A stretch of DNA of 64,000 bases from Lysobacter sp. K5869 (GTDB lineage: Bacteria > Pseudomonadota > Gammaproteobacteria > Xanthomonadales > Xanthomonadaceae): positions 5,856,001 to 5,920,000 of the forward strand of contig NZ_CP072597.1 of NCBI RefSeq assembly GCF_018847975.1, in the 5' to 3' direction. Positions 30,466-39,627 of the stretch are shown here, in pieces. How positions within the stretch are numbered: the stretch's first letter is position 1; each line of letters opens with the position of its first letter. A program made the translations under genes and the position numbers. The notes beneath the pieces are model-generated. The model made no database searches and was not told the DNA's origin. It worked only from the letters and a program-made list of their open reading frames with translations.

Positions 30466-32748
30466 ATGCACATGCCCGCCACGTTCGATCCCTTGAACGC
30501 CTCGCCGCGCGCCACCCTGGCCACCGCCGCGTTGCCGCGCCGCGTGCGCCGGCTGCTGGAACAGCTGTACGCGCTGGTCAGCGACGAAATCGCGCCGCAA
30601 ATGGAGCGGATGCTGGCCGAATACGAGCAGCAACTGTTCCGGCAGGCCGATCAGGCGCGCAATCCGGGCATCCAATCGGGGTATCTGGAGACGCTGCGGC
30701 TGGTGCGGTTGCGGCGGTCGGATTTGATTCCGCGGTATTTGCTGTCGTTGGAGGCGGCGTTGTCGCGGGTTCGGGAGGCGGATCGGGCGTCGCGCTCGGC
30801 CACTGCGGTGGCGCCCGAGTTTCGCGAGCTTCGGTTGGTCGACGACAGCGAGATCGACGAAAACACCGTCCTGCGCAGCCTCGCCGCCCGCCACGAATCG
30901 CGCGCCGGGCTCGGCCTGATGCTGCTGGGCCAGCGCTTCGGCGTGTTGGCCGGGGCGCCGGCGTTCGATTGCGAGCGCTTGCCGGTCGGCCCGCAATACC
31001 TGATCCGCAGCTTCGCCCAGGCCTGCCAGCCGCTGCAGATTCCGCTGGAATCGCGCCTGGACCTGTACCGCGTGTTCGACCAGCAAGTGATGCTCGGCTA
31101 CGCCGCGCTGGTCGAATCGATGAACGGCTTGCTGGTGCGCGAGAACGTGTTGCCGAGCCTGTCGTTCGTGCCGCTGCGCGCGCGCGCCAGCGCGCAGGAC
31201 AAGCCCGCGCCCGCGAGCGAGCCGGCGCCGCGCGCCGCCGAACGCGCGCCGGACGCCGCCGCGCCGCGTCCCGCCGGCCCGCGTCCGCACACCGCCTGGA
31301 CCGCCGCGCCGGCCGCCGCCGACGGCGCGCCCGACTTCGCCACCCTGCAGCGTTGGCTGGCCGAACGCCGCGACCTGCTGGAAAAGCTACGCCCGCGCGG
31401 CCTGCTGCCCGACGCGCCGCTGCCGCCGCAGCCGCTGTCCACCGCCGAACTGGTCGACGGCCTGGAGCGCCTGGACGAAACCGCCGCGCGCGGCGCCCAG
31501 CCGCTGCGCAAGATCGCCGACCTGCGCCAGGCCCTGCTCGCCCAACGCCGCGCGGCGGCCGGCGGCGAGGCCGCGCTGTCGCGCGAGGACGGCGACGTGT
31601 TCGAGTTGCTGGGCCTGCTGTTCGACGAAATCGAGCAGCGCCTGCGCGGCGACGCGATGATCTCCAACCTGCTCACCCGCCTGCAGCCGCCGCTGCTGCA
31701 CGCCGCGTTGCAGGACCGCTCGCTGCTGGCCGGCGAAAGCCATCCGGCGCTGCAGTTGCTCAACACCGTGGCCGAGGCCGGCGCGCACTGGACGCCGAGC
31801 GAGGAAACCGACCCGCAACTGCACGAACCGCTGCGGCAAGCGGTGGATCACGTGGTCGAGCAGCGCGGCTCGGCGCAATCCTTCGATTCGGCCAATCAAC
31901 GCTTGCAAGAGCACCTGCACGCGCAGGCGCGCAAGGCCGAAGTGGCCGAGCGCCGCTTCGTCGAGGCCGCGCGCGGCAAGGAAAAACTCGAACTGGCCAA
32001 GCGCCGCGCGCAGCAGGCGCTGGAAGAGAGCGTCGCCGGCCAGCGTTTGCCGCGCTTCGTGCAAACCCTGCTTAGCCAGGCCTGGACCGACGTGCTGACC
32101 CTGACCCAGCTGCGCCACGGCGAGGATTCGCCGGCGTGGCAGCGGCAGGTGCAGATCACCGGCCAGATCGTCGCCGCCAACCAGGGCGGCGGCAGCGACG
32201 CGCTGCGCGGCCTGGACGGCGACATCGAACACGCGCTGACCTTGGTCGGCTACCACGGCGACGACGCGCGCGCGATCGCCCGCCAGCTCACCGCCGGCCC
32301 GGCGTCCACCGACGAAGCCGCGTCGCGCACCGAACTGGCGATGAAGCTGCGCCAGCGCAGCCGCCTGGGCGAGGACAACCAAGCGGCGACCGCGCCGCGC
32401 GCGCCGCTGCCGCCGCGCGACGAGCGCGAGCAGGCCTGCTTCGAGCGGCTGCGCGCGCTGCCGTTCGGCACCTGGTTCGAGTTCGTGCAGAACCAGCAGG
32501 GCGACGCGGTGCGGCGCCGGCTGTCGTGGTTCAGCCCGGTCACCGAAAACGCCTTGTTCGTCAATCAACGCGGCCAGCGCGTGGCCGAGCACTCGCTCGA
32601 CGCGCTGGCGCGGATGATGGCGCGCGATCAGGCGCGCGTGGTCGAACACGAGCGCAGCCGTCTGGTCGACCGCGCCTGGCACGCCGCGCTGGACGCGCTG
32701 CGCGGCTTCGGCGGCCGCGGCCGCGACACCCAGGAGCAGCCCGCGTGA
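30466..32748 (+). CDS. DUF1631 family protein
   Basis: 760 residues from ATG 30466; the in-frame ATG at 30472 is equally plausible, and the open frame reaches 30364. A large, mostly helical cytoplasmic protein. Blocks such as LEQLYALVSDEIAPQMERML, AFDCERLPVGPQYLIRSF and PLSFVPLRARA match my memory of DUF1631 (often misnamed thymidine phosphorylase). The middle (about 240-290) is Pro/Ala-rich. The C-terminal part (FGTWFEFVQNQQGDAVRRRL) resembles domains seen with PilZ proteins. The GTGA overlap with a PilZ gene suggests a joint role in c-di-GMP signalling. Confidence 0.85.
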   Translation: MHMPATFDPLNASPRATLATAALPRRVRRLLEQLYALVSDEIAPQMERMLAEYEQQLFRQADQARNPGIQSGYLETLRLVRLRRSDLIPRYLLSLEAALSRVREADRASRSATAVAPEFRELRLVDDSEIDENTVLRSLAARHESRAGLGLMLLGQRFGVLAGAPAFDCERLPVGPQYLIRSFAQACQPLQIPLESRLDLYRVFDQQVMLGYAALVESMNGLLVRENVLPSLSFVPLRARASAQDKPAPASEPAPRAAERAPDAAAPRPAGPRPHTAWTAAPAAADGAPDFATLQRWLAERRDLLEKLRPRGLLPDAPLPPQPLSTAELVDGLERLDETAARGAQPLRKIADLRQALLAQRRAAAGGEAALSREDGDVFELLGLLFDEIEQRLRGDAMISNLLTRLQPPLLHAALQDRSLLAGESHPALQLLNTVAEAGAHWTPSEETDPQLHEPLRQAVDHVVEQRGSAQSFDSANQRLQEHLHAQARKAEVAERRFVEAARGKEKLELAKRRAQQALEESVAGQRLPRFVQTLLSQAWTDVLTLTQLRHGEDSPAWQRQVQITGQIVAANQGGGSDALRGLDGDIEHALTLVGYHGDDARAIARQLTAGPASTDEAASRTELAMKLRQRSRLGEDNQAATAPRAPLPPRDEREQACFERLRALPFGTWFEFVQNQQGDAVRRRLSWFSPVTENALFVNQRGQRVAEHSLDALARMMARDQARVVEHERSRLVDRAWHAALDALRGFGGRGRDTQEQPA

Positions 32749-33104
32749 GCGCCGGCTCCAGCGAAGAATTCCGCCGCGCGCGCCGGCGCCGCATCGTCGA
32801 CACGGTGCAGGTGGTCGACACCATGACCGAGCAGGTGATCGGCCATCTCGGCAATCTGTCGGAGACCGGCATGATGCTGATCGCCAGCGTCGCGCTGACC
32901 GACGACGCGCTGTACCAACTGCGCTTCGATCTGCGCGACGCGCCGCGGCAGGCGCCGATCGAAGTCGGCGCGCACCTGCTGTGGCAGGACAGCGCGAGCG
33001 TGCCGGGGCAGAACTGGACGGGGTTTCGCTTCGTCGCCATGCCTGAGGACGGGATGGTGCATTTGCGGCAGTGGTTGGATTCGCCGGGTGGGAGTTACGA
33101 GTAA
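32745..33104 (+). CDS. PilZ domain protein
   Basis: 119 residues starting at GTG 32745, overlapping the DUF1631 stop (GTGA). RRARRRRIVDTVQVVDTMTEQVIGHLGNLSETGMMLIAS has the PilZ layout: an Arg-rich RxxxR start, then a DxSxxG-like element, here NLSETG. The Arg pair is present but the second motif has Asn in place of Asp, so c-di-GMP binding is probable rather than certain. Translational coupling to DUF1631 implies a shared function. Confidence 0.85.
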   Translation: MSAGSSEEFRRARRRRIVDTVQVVDTMTEQVIGHLGNLSETGMMLIASVALTDDALYQLRFDLRDAPRQAPIEVGAHLLWQDSASVPGQNWTGFRFVAMPEDGMVHLRQWLDSPGGSYE

Positions 33105-33163
33105 GCGGCGGGGGGTTGGCGGTTGCGCGGTTCTTCGTGTTTCCTCGGCGATTCATTGGCCGC

Positions 33164-33239
33164 GTCGCGGCTTGCGCCGCTCCTACAGTCGCCTCCGTCG
33201 GGGTCGGCCGCCTCTTGTAGGAGCGGCGTAAGCCGCGAC
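33164..33239. repeat. REPIN-like inverted pair, copy 2
   Basis: GTCGCGGCTTGCGCCGCTCC (33164 onward) and GGAGCGGCGTAAGCCGCGAC (ending 33239). The same units as at 24246, but with the arms in the opposite relative order, between the PilZ and peptidase genes. The rest of 33105-33374 holds nothing I can support. Confidence 0.8.
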
Positions 33240-33374
33240 CGCGCCAATTCGAACCACCGCGGCAGCCCCTGAGCCCTCGCCCCCAACCCGCGCCACACAA
33301 TCGGCAAGCCCCGCCCCGCGCGGATGCGGCAAAATGGCCCTTCCGGCCTCACCGCCAGCACCCAGCCCGCCGCC

Positions 33375-34703
33375 ATGACTGCTTCCGCCTCCCCCGCCGC
33401 CCTCTACGCGCAGCATTTCGCCGAACAGCAGCGCCGCGCCGCGGAAGCGCTGGCGCGCGGCGGGTTCGACCATCTGCTCGTCCCCAGCGGCACCCTGCAC
33501 TACCAAGTCTTCGACGACCGCGACTATCCCTACGCGGCGAACCCGCAGTTCAAGGCCTGGGTGCCGCTGGTGCGCAACCCCGGCAGCTGGCTGGTCTTCA
33601 CTCCGGGCGCCAAGCCCAAGCTGATCTATCTGCAGCCGTTCGATTACTGGCATGTGGTGCCGCAAGCGCCGAGCGGCGAATGGGTCGAGCACTTCGAGGT
33701 GATCGTGATCCGCGAGCCGCAAGACGCGCTGCCGCACCTGCCGAAGAATCCCGCGCGCTGCGCCGTCCTCGGCGAGCCGCAGAGCGCGCTCGGCGACTAC
33801 GCGCCGAACAATCCGCCCGCGGTGATCGATTACCTGGAATACCACCGCGCGTTCAAGACGCCTTACGAAGTGGCGATGATGCGCGAAGCCACCCGCAAGG
33901 GCGTGCGCGCGCACCGCGCCGCCGAGGCCGCGTTCCGCGCCGGCGCCAGCGAGTTCGACATCCATCTGGCCTACTGCGGCGCCGCGCGCCAGGACGCCAA
34001 CGATCTGCCCTACGGCAACATCGTCGCGCTCAACCAGAACGGCGCGGTGCTGCACTACATGGAACTCGACCGCGAAGCGCCGGCGCAGTCACGCAGCTTC
34101 CTGATCGACGCCGGCGCCAGCCACGCCGGTTACGCCTGCGACATCACCCGCACCTACGCGGCCGACACGAGCGGCGAATTCCAGGCGCTGATCGACGCGG
34201 TCGACGCCGCGCAGCAGCGCATGTGCGCGCAGGTGCGCGCCGGCTTCGACTACAAGCAGCTGCACCTGGACGCGCATCTGGCCCTGGCCGGCATCCTCAA
34301 GGAATTCGGCGTGCTCAAGATTTCGCCGGAATCGGCGGTCGCCGCCGGCGTCAGCAACGTGTTCTTCCCGCACGGCATCGGCCACGGCATCGGCCTGCAG
34401 GTGCACGAAGTCGCCGGCTTCGCCGCCAGCGACCGCGGCGGGCGCATCGACAAGCCGGCCGGGCATCCCTACCTGCGTTTGACCCGGGTACTGGAGCCGG
34501 GCATGGCGGTGACGATCGAGCCGGGGCTGTACTTCGTCGATCTGCTGCTCGACGGCCTGCAGCACGGCGAACACCGCGACGCCGTGGATTGGGCGCGCAT
34601 CGACGCGTTCCGCCCGTTCGGCGGCATCCGCATCGAAGACGACGTGGTCTGCACCGACGACGCGCCGATCAACCTGACCCGCGAAGCGTTCGCCGCGGCC
34701 TGA
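33375..34703 (+). CDS. pepQ: Xaa-Pro dipeptidase (prolidase)
   Basis: 442 residues from ATG 33375, close to E. coli PepQ (443). A cytoplasmic M24 metalloenzyme splitting X-Pro dipeptides. The five metal ligands are in place in DAGASHAGYACDITRTY (two Asp), HGIGHGIGLQVHE (His), MAVTIEPGLYF (Glu) and FGGIRIEDDV (Glu). The N-terminal half is the creatinase-like domain. The open frame to 33324 adds only unlikely residues. A second M24 peptidase, PepP, lies 3 kb away. A small NTF2-like gene follows after 28 bases. Confidence 0.93.
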   Translation: MTASASPAALYAQHFAEQQRRAAEALARGGFDHLLVPSGTLHYQVFDDRDYPYAANPQFKAWVPLVRNPGSWLVFTPGAKPKLIYLQPFDYWHVVPQAPSGEWVEHFEVIVIREPQDALPHLPKNPARCAVLGEPQSALGDYAPNNPPAVIDYLEYHRAFKTPYEVAMMREATRKGVRAHRAAEAAFRAGASEFDIHLAYCGAARQDANDLPYGNIVALNQNGAVLHYMELDREAPAQSRSFLIDAGASHAGYACDITRTYAADTSGEFQALIDAVDAAQQRMCAQVRAGFDYKQLHLDAHLALAGILKEFGVLKISPESAVAAGVSNVFFPHGIGHGIGLQVHEVAGFAASDRGGRIDKPAGHPYLRLTRVLEPGMAVTIEPGLYFVDLLLDGLQHGEHRDAVDWARIDAFRPFGGIRIEDDVVCTDDAPINLTREAFAAA

Positions 34704-34731
34704 AGCACAGCGCACACAACGGAGCGCGACG

Positions 34732-35172
34732 ATGAGCGACACGCACGATCCCTTCCTGGCCGCGCTCGACGCTTACGCCGCAGCGGTCGCGGCCAAGGAC
34801 GTCGACGCCTTCGCCGCGCTCTACGACGACGACGTGCACGTGTTCGACCTGTGGGGCCGCTGGGAACTGCGCGGCCTCGCGGCGTGGCGGGCGATGGCGC
34901 AGGAGTGGTTCGGCTCGCTCGGCGCGGAAACCGTCGCGGTGACCTACGCGCAGGCGCATTCGCACACCGGCGGCGAACTCGCGTACGGCCACGCGTTCCT
35001 GACCTACACCGCGCACGCCGCCGACGGCGCGCGGCTGCGTTCGCTCGACAACCGCATCAGTCTGGCGCTGGCGCGGCGCGACGGGCGCTGGAAGATCGTG
35101 CACGAGCACACCTCCGCGCCGGTCGATCACGCCAGCGGCAAGGCCGTGCTGAAGCGCGACGGCGCCGGTTGA
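34732..35172 (+). CDS. NTF2-like (SnoaL/DUF4440 type) protein
   Basis: 146 residues, a single cone-shaped alpha+beta domain: FLAALDAYAAAVAAKDVDAF and LYDDDVHVFDLWGRWELRG at the start, and DNRISLALARRDGRWKIVHEHTS at the end. Such domains serve as isomerases, ketosteroid-binding proteins or unknown functions. There is no signal peptide. It lies 28 bases after pepQ and is probably co-transcribed. Confidence 0.87.
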   Translation: MSDTHDPFLAALDAYAAAVAAKDVDAFAALYDDDVHVFDLWGRWELRGLAAWRAMAQEWFGSLGAETVAVTYAQAHSHTGGELAYGHAFLTYTAHAADGARLRSLDNRISLALARRDGRWKIVHEHTSAPVDHASGKAVLKRDGAG

Positions 35173-35339
35173 GGCGGCGCGGCGCGGCATTCGTCGGAGC
35201 GCCTTAAGCGCGAGAGGGTTGTGTCGGATCGCCGCCGGCCGAAGCCGGGCGGCGGCGAAGCGACCGTGTCCGAATCCGGCGAGCGCGCCCGCCGCGCCGG
35301 CGCGACCATGCCCCGGTCCTCGCCACCGGAAGCCCGCCG

Positions 35340-35801
35340 ATGCACGCCGCCCTCGCCGTTTCCTTGCTCGCCGGCAGCATCGCCGGCGCGCTCGCGCCCT
35401 CGCCCGCCGCGGCCTCCGAAGCCGCCGATCGCGCCGCGCTCGAAGCGCTCGACATCCGCTACCAAGCCGCGGTGAAAGCCAACGACGCGGCGACGATGGC
35501 CGCGATCCTGCACGAGGATTTCGTCCTCGTCAGCGGCCGCGGCCAAATCAGCGACAAGGCCGCCTTGCTCGAGGAAGCCCGCGCCGGCCGCACCGTCTAC
35601 GAACGCCAGGACGCCAGCGAACGCAGCGTGCGCGTGTGGGGCGACACCGGCGTGGTCACCGCCAAGCTGTGGCTCAAGGGCCGCACCGACGGCGAACCGT
35701 TCGACTACAAGCTCTGGTACAGCGACACCTACGCGCGCACGCCGCGCGGCTGGCGCTACGTGCTCGGGCAGGCCTCGCTGCGCCTGCCCGATCCGCCGTG
35801 A
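35340..35801 (+). CDS. Exported NTF2-like (DUF4440) protein
   Basis: 153 residues with a signal peptide (MHAALAVSLLAGSIAGALAP). The mature domain has LEALDIRYQAAVKANDAATM, HEDFVLVSGRG and the C-terminal GWRYVLGQASLRL, the DUF4440 pattern. It is a second NTF2-like protein after the cytoplasmic one 170 bases upstream; the two sequences are not close. Its stop is three bases from the convergent SDR gene stop. Ribosome-binding site weak. Confidence 0.82.
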   Translation: MHAALAVSLLAGSIAGALAPSPAAASEAADRAALEALDIRYQAAVKANDAATMAAILHEDFVLVSGRGQISDKAALLEEARAGRTVYERQDASERSVRVWGDTGVVTAKLWLKGRTDGEPFDYKLWYSDTYARTPRGWRYVLGQASLRLPDPP

Positions 35802-35804
35802 GCC

Positions 35805-36401
35805 TCACCAAACGGTGAAGGTGCGCCCGGTCTGCACGCCCTCGACGCTGCGCTGATAGGCCAGCGCCGCGCGCGCGGCCGGCACCGGCTCGAAGCCGGG
35901 GAAGAACGCGCCGTAAGCCTGCATCGATTCGGTCAGCACGTTCGGGCTGACCGCGTTGATGCGCAGGCCGCGCGGCAGTTCGCAGGCGGCGCCGGCGACG
36001 AAGCCCTCCAGCGCGCGGTTGACCGCGCTGGCGTTGGCGCCGCCGCGGATCGGCTCGGCCGAGACGATGCCGGTGGTGAGGGTGATCGAGCCGCCGTCGT
36101 TGAGGTAATGCTGGCCGAGCAGCGCCAACCGCACTTGGCCGAGCAGCTTGTCGTTGAGGCCGACGGAGAACTGCGCCGCGGTCATCTCGCTCAGCGGGCC
36201 GAAGTGCAGCACGCCGGCGGCGGAGACGATGGCGTCGAGCTTGCCGGTCTTGCGCAGCAGCGCTTCGACGCTGGCGTCGTCGGTGATGTCCACCGGGTAC
36301 TGGGCGCTGCTGCGGCTGGCGAGCAGCAGTTCGTGCTGCGAGAGGGTCTGGGCGATGGCGCCGCCGAGGGTGCCGCTGGCGCCGACGAGAAGGATCTTCA
36401 T
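35805..36401 (-). CDS. Short-chain dehydrogenase/reductase
   Basis: 198 residues. GASGTLGGA near the N-terminus is the Rossmann nucleotide-binding loop, and VSAAGVLHFG is the NAAG-like motif. The usual YxxxK catalytic pair is replaced by NASAVNRALEGF, where Tyr and Lys are missing, a known variant in some small SDRs of this type. It is divergent from a LysR-type regulator whose start lies 112 bases away, a standard regulator-target pair. Confidence 0.9.
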   Translation of the reverse strand: MKILLVGASGTLGGAIAQTLSQHELLLASRSSAQYPVDITDDASVEALLRKTGKLDAIVSAAGVLHFGPLSEMTAAQFSVGLNDKLLGQVRLALLGQHYLNDGGSITLTTGIVSAEPIRGGANASAVNRALEGFVAGAACELPRGLRINAVSPNVLTESMQAYGAFFPGFEPVPAARAALAYQRSVEGVQTGRTFTVW

Positions 36402-36513
36402 GAGCGGGAGTCCTGTTCGGAGGGGGAAATGGAAAACACCGGGCCAGTCTGCGCCCCGGGCCGCGCGCGGTGAATGCGCTAGCATTTCGCGCACCCCTAA
36501 CCCTGAGTTAGCC
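36402..36513. promoter_or_regulatory. Divergent SDR-LysR promoter region
   Basis: 112 bases between the divergent starts. TAACCCTGAGTTA (36498-36510) is an imperfect inverted repeat with a T-N11-A pattern typical of LysR binding sites. Confidence 0.45.
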
Positions 36514-37410
36514 ATGGACCTGCTGCGCGCGATGGCGGTGTTCGTCTCGGTCGCCGACACCGGCAGTTTCGCCGCGGCCGCGCAGGCGCAGCGGCTGTCG
36601 TCGGTGATGGTCGGCAAGCACATCCGGCAACTGGAAGAGCGCCTGGGCGCGCGGCTGTTGCAGCGCGACACCCGCAAGCAGCGCCTGACCGAAGTCGGCG
36701 CCGCGTTCCTGGTCGAGGCGCGGCAGGTGCTGGAACAGGTGCGCCGCGCCGAAACGGTGAGCGAGCGGCTGGGCGACATCGCCCGCCCGCGCGGCCATTT
36801 GCGCATCAGCGCGCCGCTGACCCTGGGCACGGTGTCGATCGCGCCGCTGGTCACCGCGTACCTGCGCGCCTATCCCGAAGTGAGCGTGGATCTGGCGCTG
36901 GAAGACCGCATGACCGATCTGATCGCCGAAGGCATCGACGCGGCGATCCGGATCGGCCCGCTGGCCGATTCCGATCATCTGGTCGCGCGGCCGCTGCGGC
37001 CGTACCGGATGGTCGTGTGCGCGGCGCCGTCGTACCTGCGCGAGCGCGGCACCCCGCGCCGCCCGGCGGAACTGGCCGGGCACAGCTGCCTCAACCACCT
37101 GCTGTGGCATCCCAACGCCGGCTGGCGTTTCGCCAGCCTCGGCGGCGAGGCGCTGCAACTGGGCGGACGCTTCGCCTCCAACCACGGCGAAGCGCTGCGC
37201 CGCGCGGCGTTGGACGGCTGCGGCATCGTCCTGCAACCCGAGGTCCTGCTGGCCGAAGACATCGCCGCCGGCCGCCTGGTGCCGCTGTTCGAAGACGATC
37301 TGCCGCCGCCGCGCCCGGTGCACCTGCTGTACCCGCGCGACCGCCAGCCGGTGCCGAAGCTGAGCCGGTTCGTGGAGTTGGTGATGGAGACGCTGGGCCC
37401 GCGCGAGTGA
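36514..37410 (+). CDS. LysR-family transcriptional regulator
   Basis: 298 residues. N-terminal winged helix (MDLLRAMAVFVSVADTGSFAAAAQ, LSSVMVGKHIRQLEERLGARLL) and a C-terminal periplasmic-binding-like effector domain (HLRISAPLTLGTVSIAPLV onward). It resembles the CrgA-like LysR subgroup. It probably controls the divergent SDR gene. A REPIN follows its stop directly. Confidence 0.94.
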   Translation: MDLLRAMAVFVSVADTGSFAAAAQAQRLSSVMVGKHIRQLEERLGARLLQRDTRKQRLTEVGAAFLVEARQVLEQVRRAETVSERLGDIARPRGHLRISAPLTLGTVSIAPLVTAYLRAYPEVSVDLALEDRMTDLIAEGIDAAIRIGPLADSDHLVARPLRPYRMVVCAAPSYLRERGTPRRPAELAGHSCLNHLLWHPNAGWRFASLGGEALQLGGRFASNHGEALRRAALDGCGIVLQPEVLLAEDIAAGRLVPLFEDDLPPPRPVHLLYPRDRQPVPKLSRFVELVMETLGPRE

Positions 37411-37421
37411 CGGGCGCACCC

Positions 37422-37518
37422 TGTAGGAGCGGCGTAAGCCGCGACCGCGGCACCGCGATTACGACGTAACCTTCGTCGCAAGCGAGATGCCGCGGTCGCG
37501 GCTTACGCCGCTCCTACA
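37422..37518. repeat. REPIN-like inverted pair, copy 3
   Basis: Left arm TGTAGGAGCGGCGTAAGCCG (37422 onward) and right arm CGGCTTACGCCGCTCCTACA (ending 37518), identical over about 30 bases, with a 35-base spacer. It lies between the convergent LysR and pepP genes. Confidence 0.88.
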
Positions 37519-37528
37519 GTCGCTGCGT

Positions 37529-38863
37529 TTAAGCCGCGCGCCGCTGCGCCATCAGCGCTTCGATCTCGTCGGCGCTGCGCGCCAAGCGTGCGGTCAGCAC
37601 TTCGTGGCCGTCCTTGGTGATCGCCACATCGTCCTCGGTGCGGATGCCGATGCCGCGCCACTTGGGCTCGACCGTGCTGTCGTCGGGCGAGACGTACAGC
37701 CCGGGCTCGATGGTGAACACCATGCCCGGTTCGAGCAGGCGCGAGTCGCCGTCGATGCGGTATTCGCCGACGTCGTGCACGTCCATGCCCAGCCAATGCC
37801 CGGTCTTGTGCCGGTAAAAACGCTTGTAGTGGCCGTCGGCGAGGTTGCGCTCCAGCGTGCCCTTGAGCAGGCCCAGCCGCAGCAAGCCTTCGGTCAGCGT
37901 TTCCACCGCCGCGTTGTGGCCGGCTTCGTAAGTCGCGCCCGGCCGCGCCTGCGCCAGCGCCGCGGCCTGGGCGGCGCCGACCAGATCGTGCAGCGCGCGC
38001 TGTTCGGCGCTGAAGCGGCCGTTGACCGGAAAGGTGCGGGTGATGTCGGCGGCGTAGCCGCGGTACTCGGCGCCGGCGTCGATCAGGATCAGATCGCCGT
38101 CGCGGGCCTGGGCGTTGTTGGCGCGGTAATGCAGCACGCAGGCGTTGGCGCCGGCGCCGACGATGCTGCCGTAGGCGGACTCGGCCTCGTGCCGGCGGAA
38201 CACGCACTCGATCTCGGCCTGCAGCTCGTACTCGTGCACGCCCGGCCGCGCCGCGCGCATCGCCGCTTCGTGGGCGAGCACGCTGATGTCGGCGGCGCGC
38301 TGCATGAAGCGCAGTTCGTCGCGGTCCTTGAACAAGCGCAGTTCGTCGAGCAGATGGCCCAGTTCGAGGAACTCGTGCGGCGGCTGCGCGCCCAGGCGCA
38401 CCATCGCCCGCACCCGGTTGAGCCAGCCGATCAGCTTGAGGTCGAACTCGGCGTCGCGGCCGAAGTGGTAGTACACCCGCGAGCGGCCTTCCAGCAGCCC
38501 GGGCAGGATGTCGTCGAGGTCGGCGATCGGGTACGCGTCGTCGAGGCCGAACGCCTCGACCGCGTCCTCCGGGCCGTAGCGCGGGCCATCCCAGGCTTCG
38601 CGTTCGCGGTCGCGCTCGCGGCAGAACAGCAGCACTTCGCCGTGGACGCGGCCGGGCACCAGTACCAGCACCGATTCGGGTTCGGGGAAACCGCTGAGAT
38701 AGCTCAGGTCGGAGTCCTGGCGGAACGGGTAGTGGGTGTCGCGGCTGCGGATCAGCTCGTGCGCCGAGGGCACGATCACGATCGCGTCCGGCCCGGCCAT
38801 TTCCATCATCTGCCGGCGCCGGCGCGCGTAGGCTTTGGCCGGCATGGTCAGCGCGGCGAGCAT
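37529..38863 (-). CDS. pepP: Xaa-Pro aminopeptidase
   Basis: 444 residues. Releases an N-terminal residue in front of proline; a cytoplasmic M24 dimanganese enzyme. The N-terminal domain starts MPAKAYARRRRQMMEMAG; the catalytic part has DAGAEYRGYAADITRTFP (two Asp), HKTGHWLGMDVHDVG (His), MVFTIEPGLYV (Glu) and GIGIRTEDDVAIT (Glu). The ATG at 38863 is one base after the YgfB stop, so the two genes are co-translated. A ygfB-pepP operon is conserved in gammaproteobacteria. Confidence 0.96.
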   Translation of the reverse strand: MLAALTMPAKAYARRRRQMMEMAGPDAIVIVPSAHELIRSRDTHYPFRQDSDLSYLSGFPEPESVLVLVPGRVHGEVLLFCRERDREREAWDGPRYGPEDAVEAFGLDDAYPIADLDDILPGLLEGRSRVYYHFGRDAEFDLKLIGWLNRVRAMVRLGAQPPHEFLELGHLLDELRLFKDRDELRFMQRAADISVLAHEAAMRAARPGVHEYELQAEIECVFRRHEAESAYGSIVGAGANACVLHYRANNAQARDGDLILIDAGAEYRGYAADITRTFPVNGRFSAEQRALHDLVGAAQAAALAQARPGATYEAGHNAAVETLTEGLLRLGLLKGTLERNLADGHYKRFYRHKTGHWLGMDVHDVGEYRIDGDSRLLEPGMVFTIEPGLYVSPDDSTVEPKWRGIGIRTEDDVAITKDGHEVLTARLARSADEIEALMAQRRAA

Positions 38864-38864
38864 G

Positions 38865-39419
38865 TCAGTTCAACCGCTGCCGGCGGCGCGCGGCCAGGGC
38901 CACGTCGCCGTGCAGGCCGAGCGCGGCGATGCGCACGAATTCTTCCAGTTCGGTCAGCGCTTCTTCGTCTTCCTCGTCGCCTTCTTCCTGCGGCGCGGTG
39001 GCGGCGAACTTGGCCAGGTCGGTCAAGGCCTCGCGGCTTTCTTCCGACAGGCTGGGCGCGGCGCCCGCGGCCAGGCCGAAGCCGCCGAGGAAGCCGCGGC
39101 ACCAGTCGAACAGCGCGCCGCTGCGCTCGCTCAGCGAGGCGTCGGCGCCCGGCAGCAGCAATTCGAAACCGAATTCGTCGTCGCCCATCTGCGCGGCGCT
39201 GGCCAGGCGCAGGCGGTCGAGCGCGCCGCCGGCGGCCGGGGTCGCGGTCGCGGCGTCGGCGAGCACCTTGGCCGGCCATTCGCGCACGTCGGCGCCGCCG
39301 CCGGCGAGCCAGCCGCACAGCGCGCCGTGCAGTTCGGAAGCGGAGGTGCTCAGGGTCAGGGCCTGGCTCTCGGCCTCGACCTCGGACAACAGGGGAAGTT
39401 GATTCGCGGGCACGGGCAC
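38865..39419 (-). CDS. ygfB: YgfB/UPF0149 family protein
   Basis: 184 residues from GTG 39419; GTG 39413 is also possible and the open frame reaches 39479. ELHGALCGWLAGGGAD, LFDWCRGFLGGFGLA and EALTELEEFVRIAAL are family signatures. The function is poorly defined; family members lie upstream of pepP in many Proteobacteria, and in Pseudomonas a YgfB protein affects antibiotic tolerance. It is probably the first gene of the pepP operon. Confidence 0.92.
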   Translation of the reverse strand: MPVPANQLPLLSEVEAESQALTLSTSASELHGALCGWLAGGGADVREWPAKVLADAATATPAAGGALDRLRLASAAQMGDDEFGFELLLPGADASLSERSGALFDWCRGFLGGFGLAAGAAPSLSEESREALTDLAKFAATAPQEEGDEEDEEALTELEEFVRIAALGLHGDVALAARRRQRLN

Positions 39420-39627
39420 GCCAATGAGGGGGGATGCCGGCAGTTTAGCGCGCGCGGCCGGCGCCGCGCCGGCCCTCACGCGGCCTACACGCGAGGCCCG
39501 CGAGCCCGCGCCTAGCGCACGGTTTCGCCCGCGCCGCGGCGGCCGCGATGCGATCGCGCCGCGCGGGAGCTTGTTGCCGCCATCAGCGCCTGCCTACACT
39601 GCGGCTCTTGTGCGTGATCGCGCCACG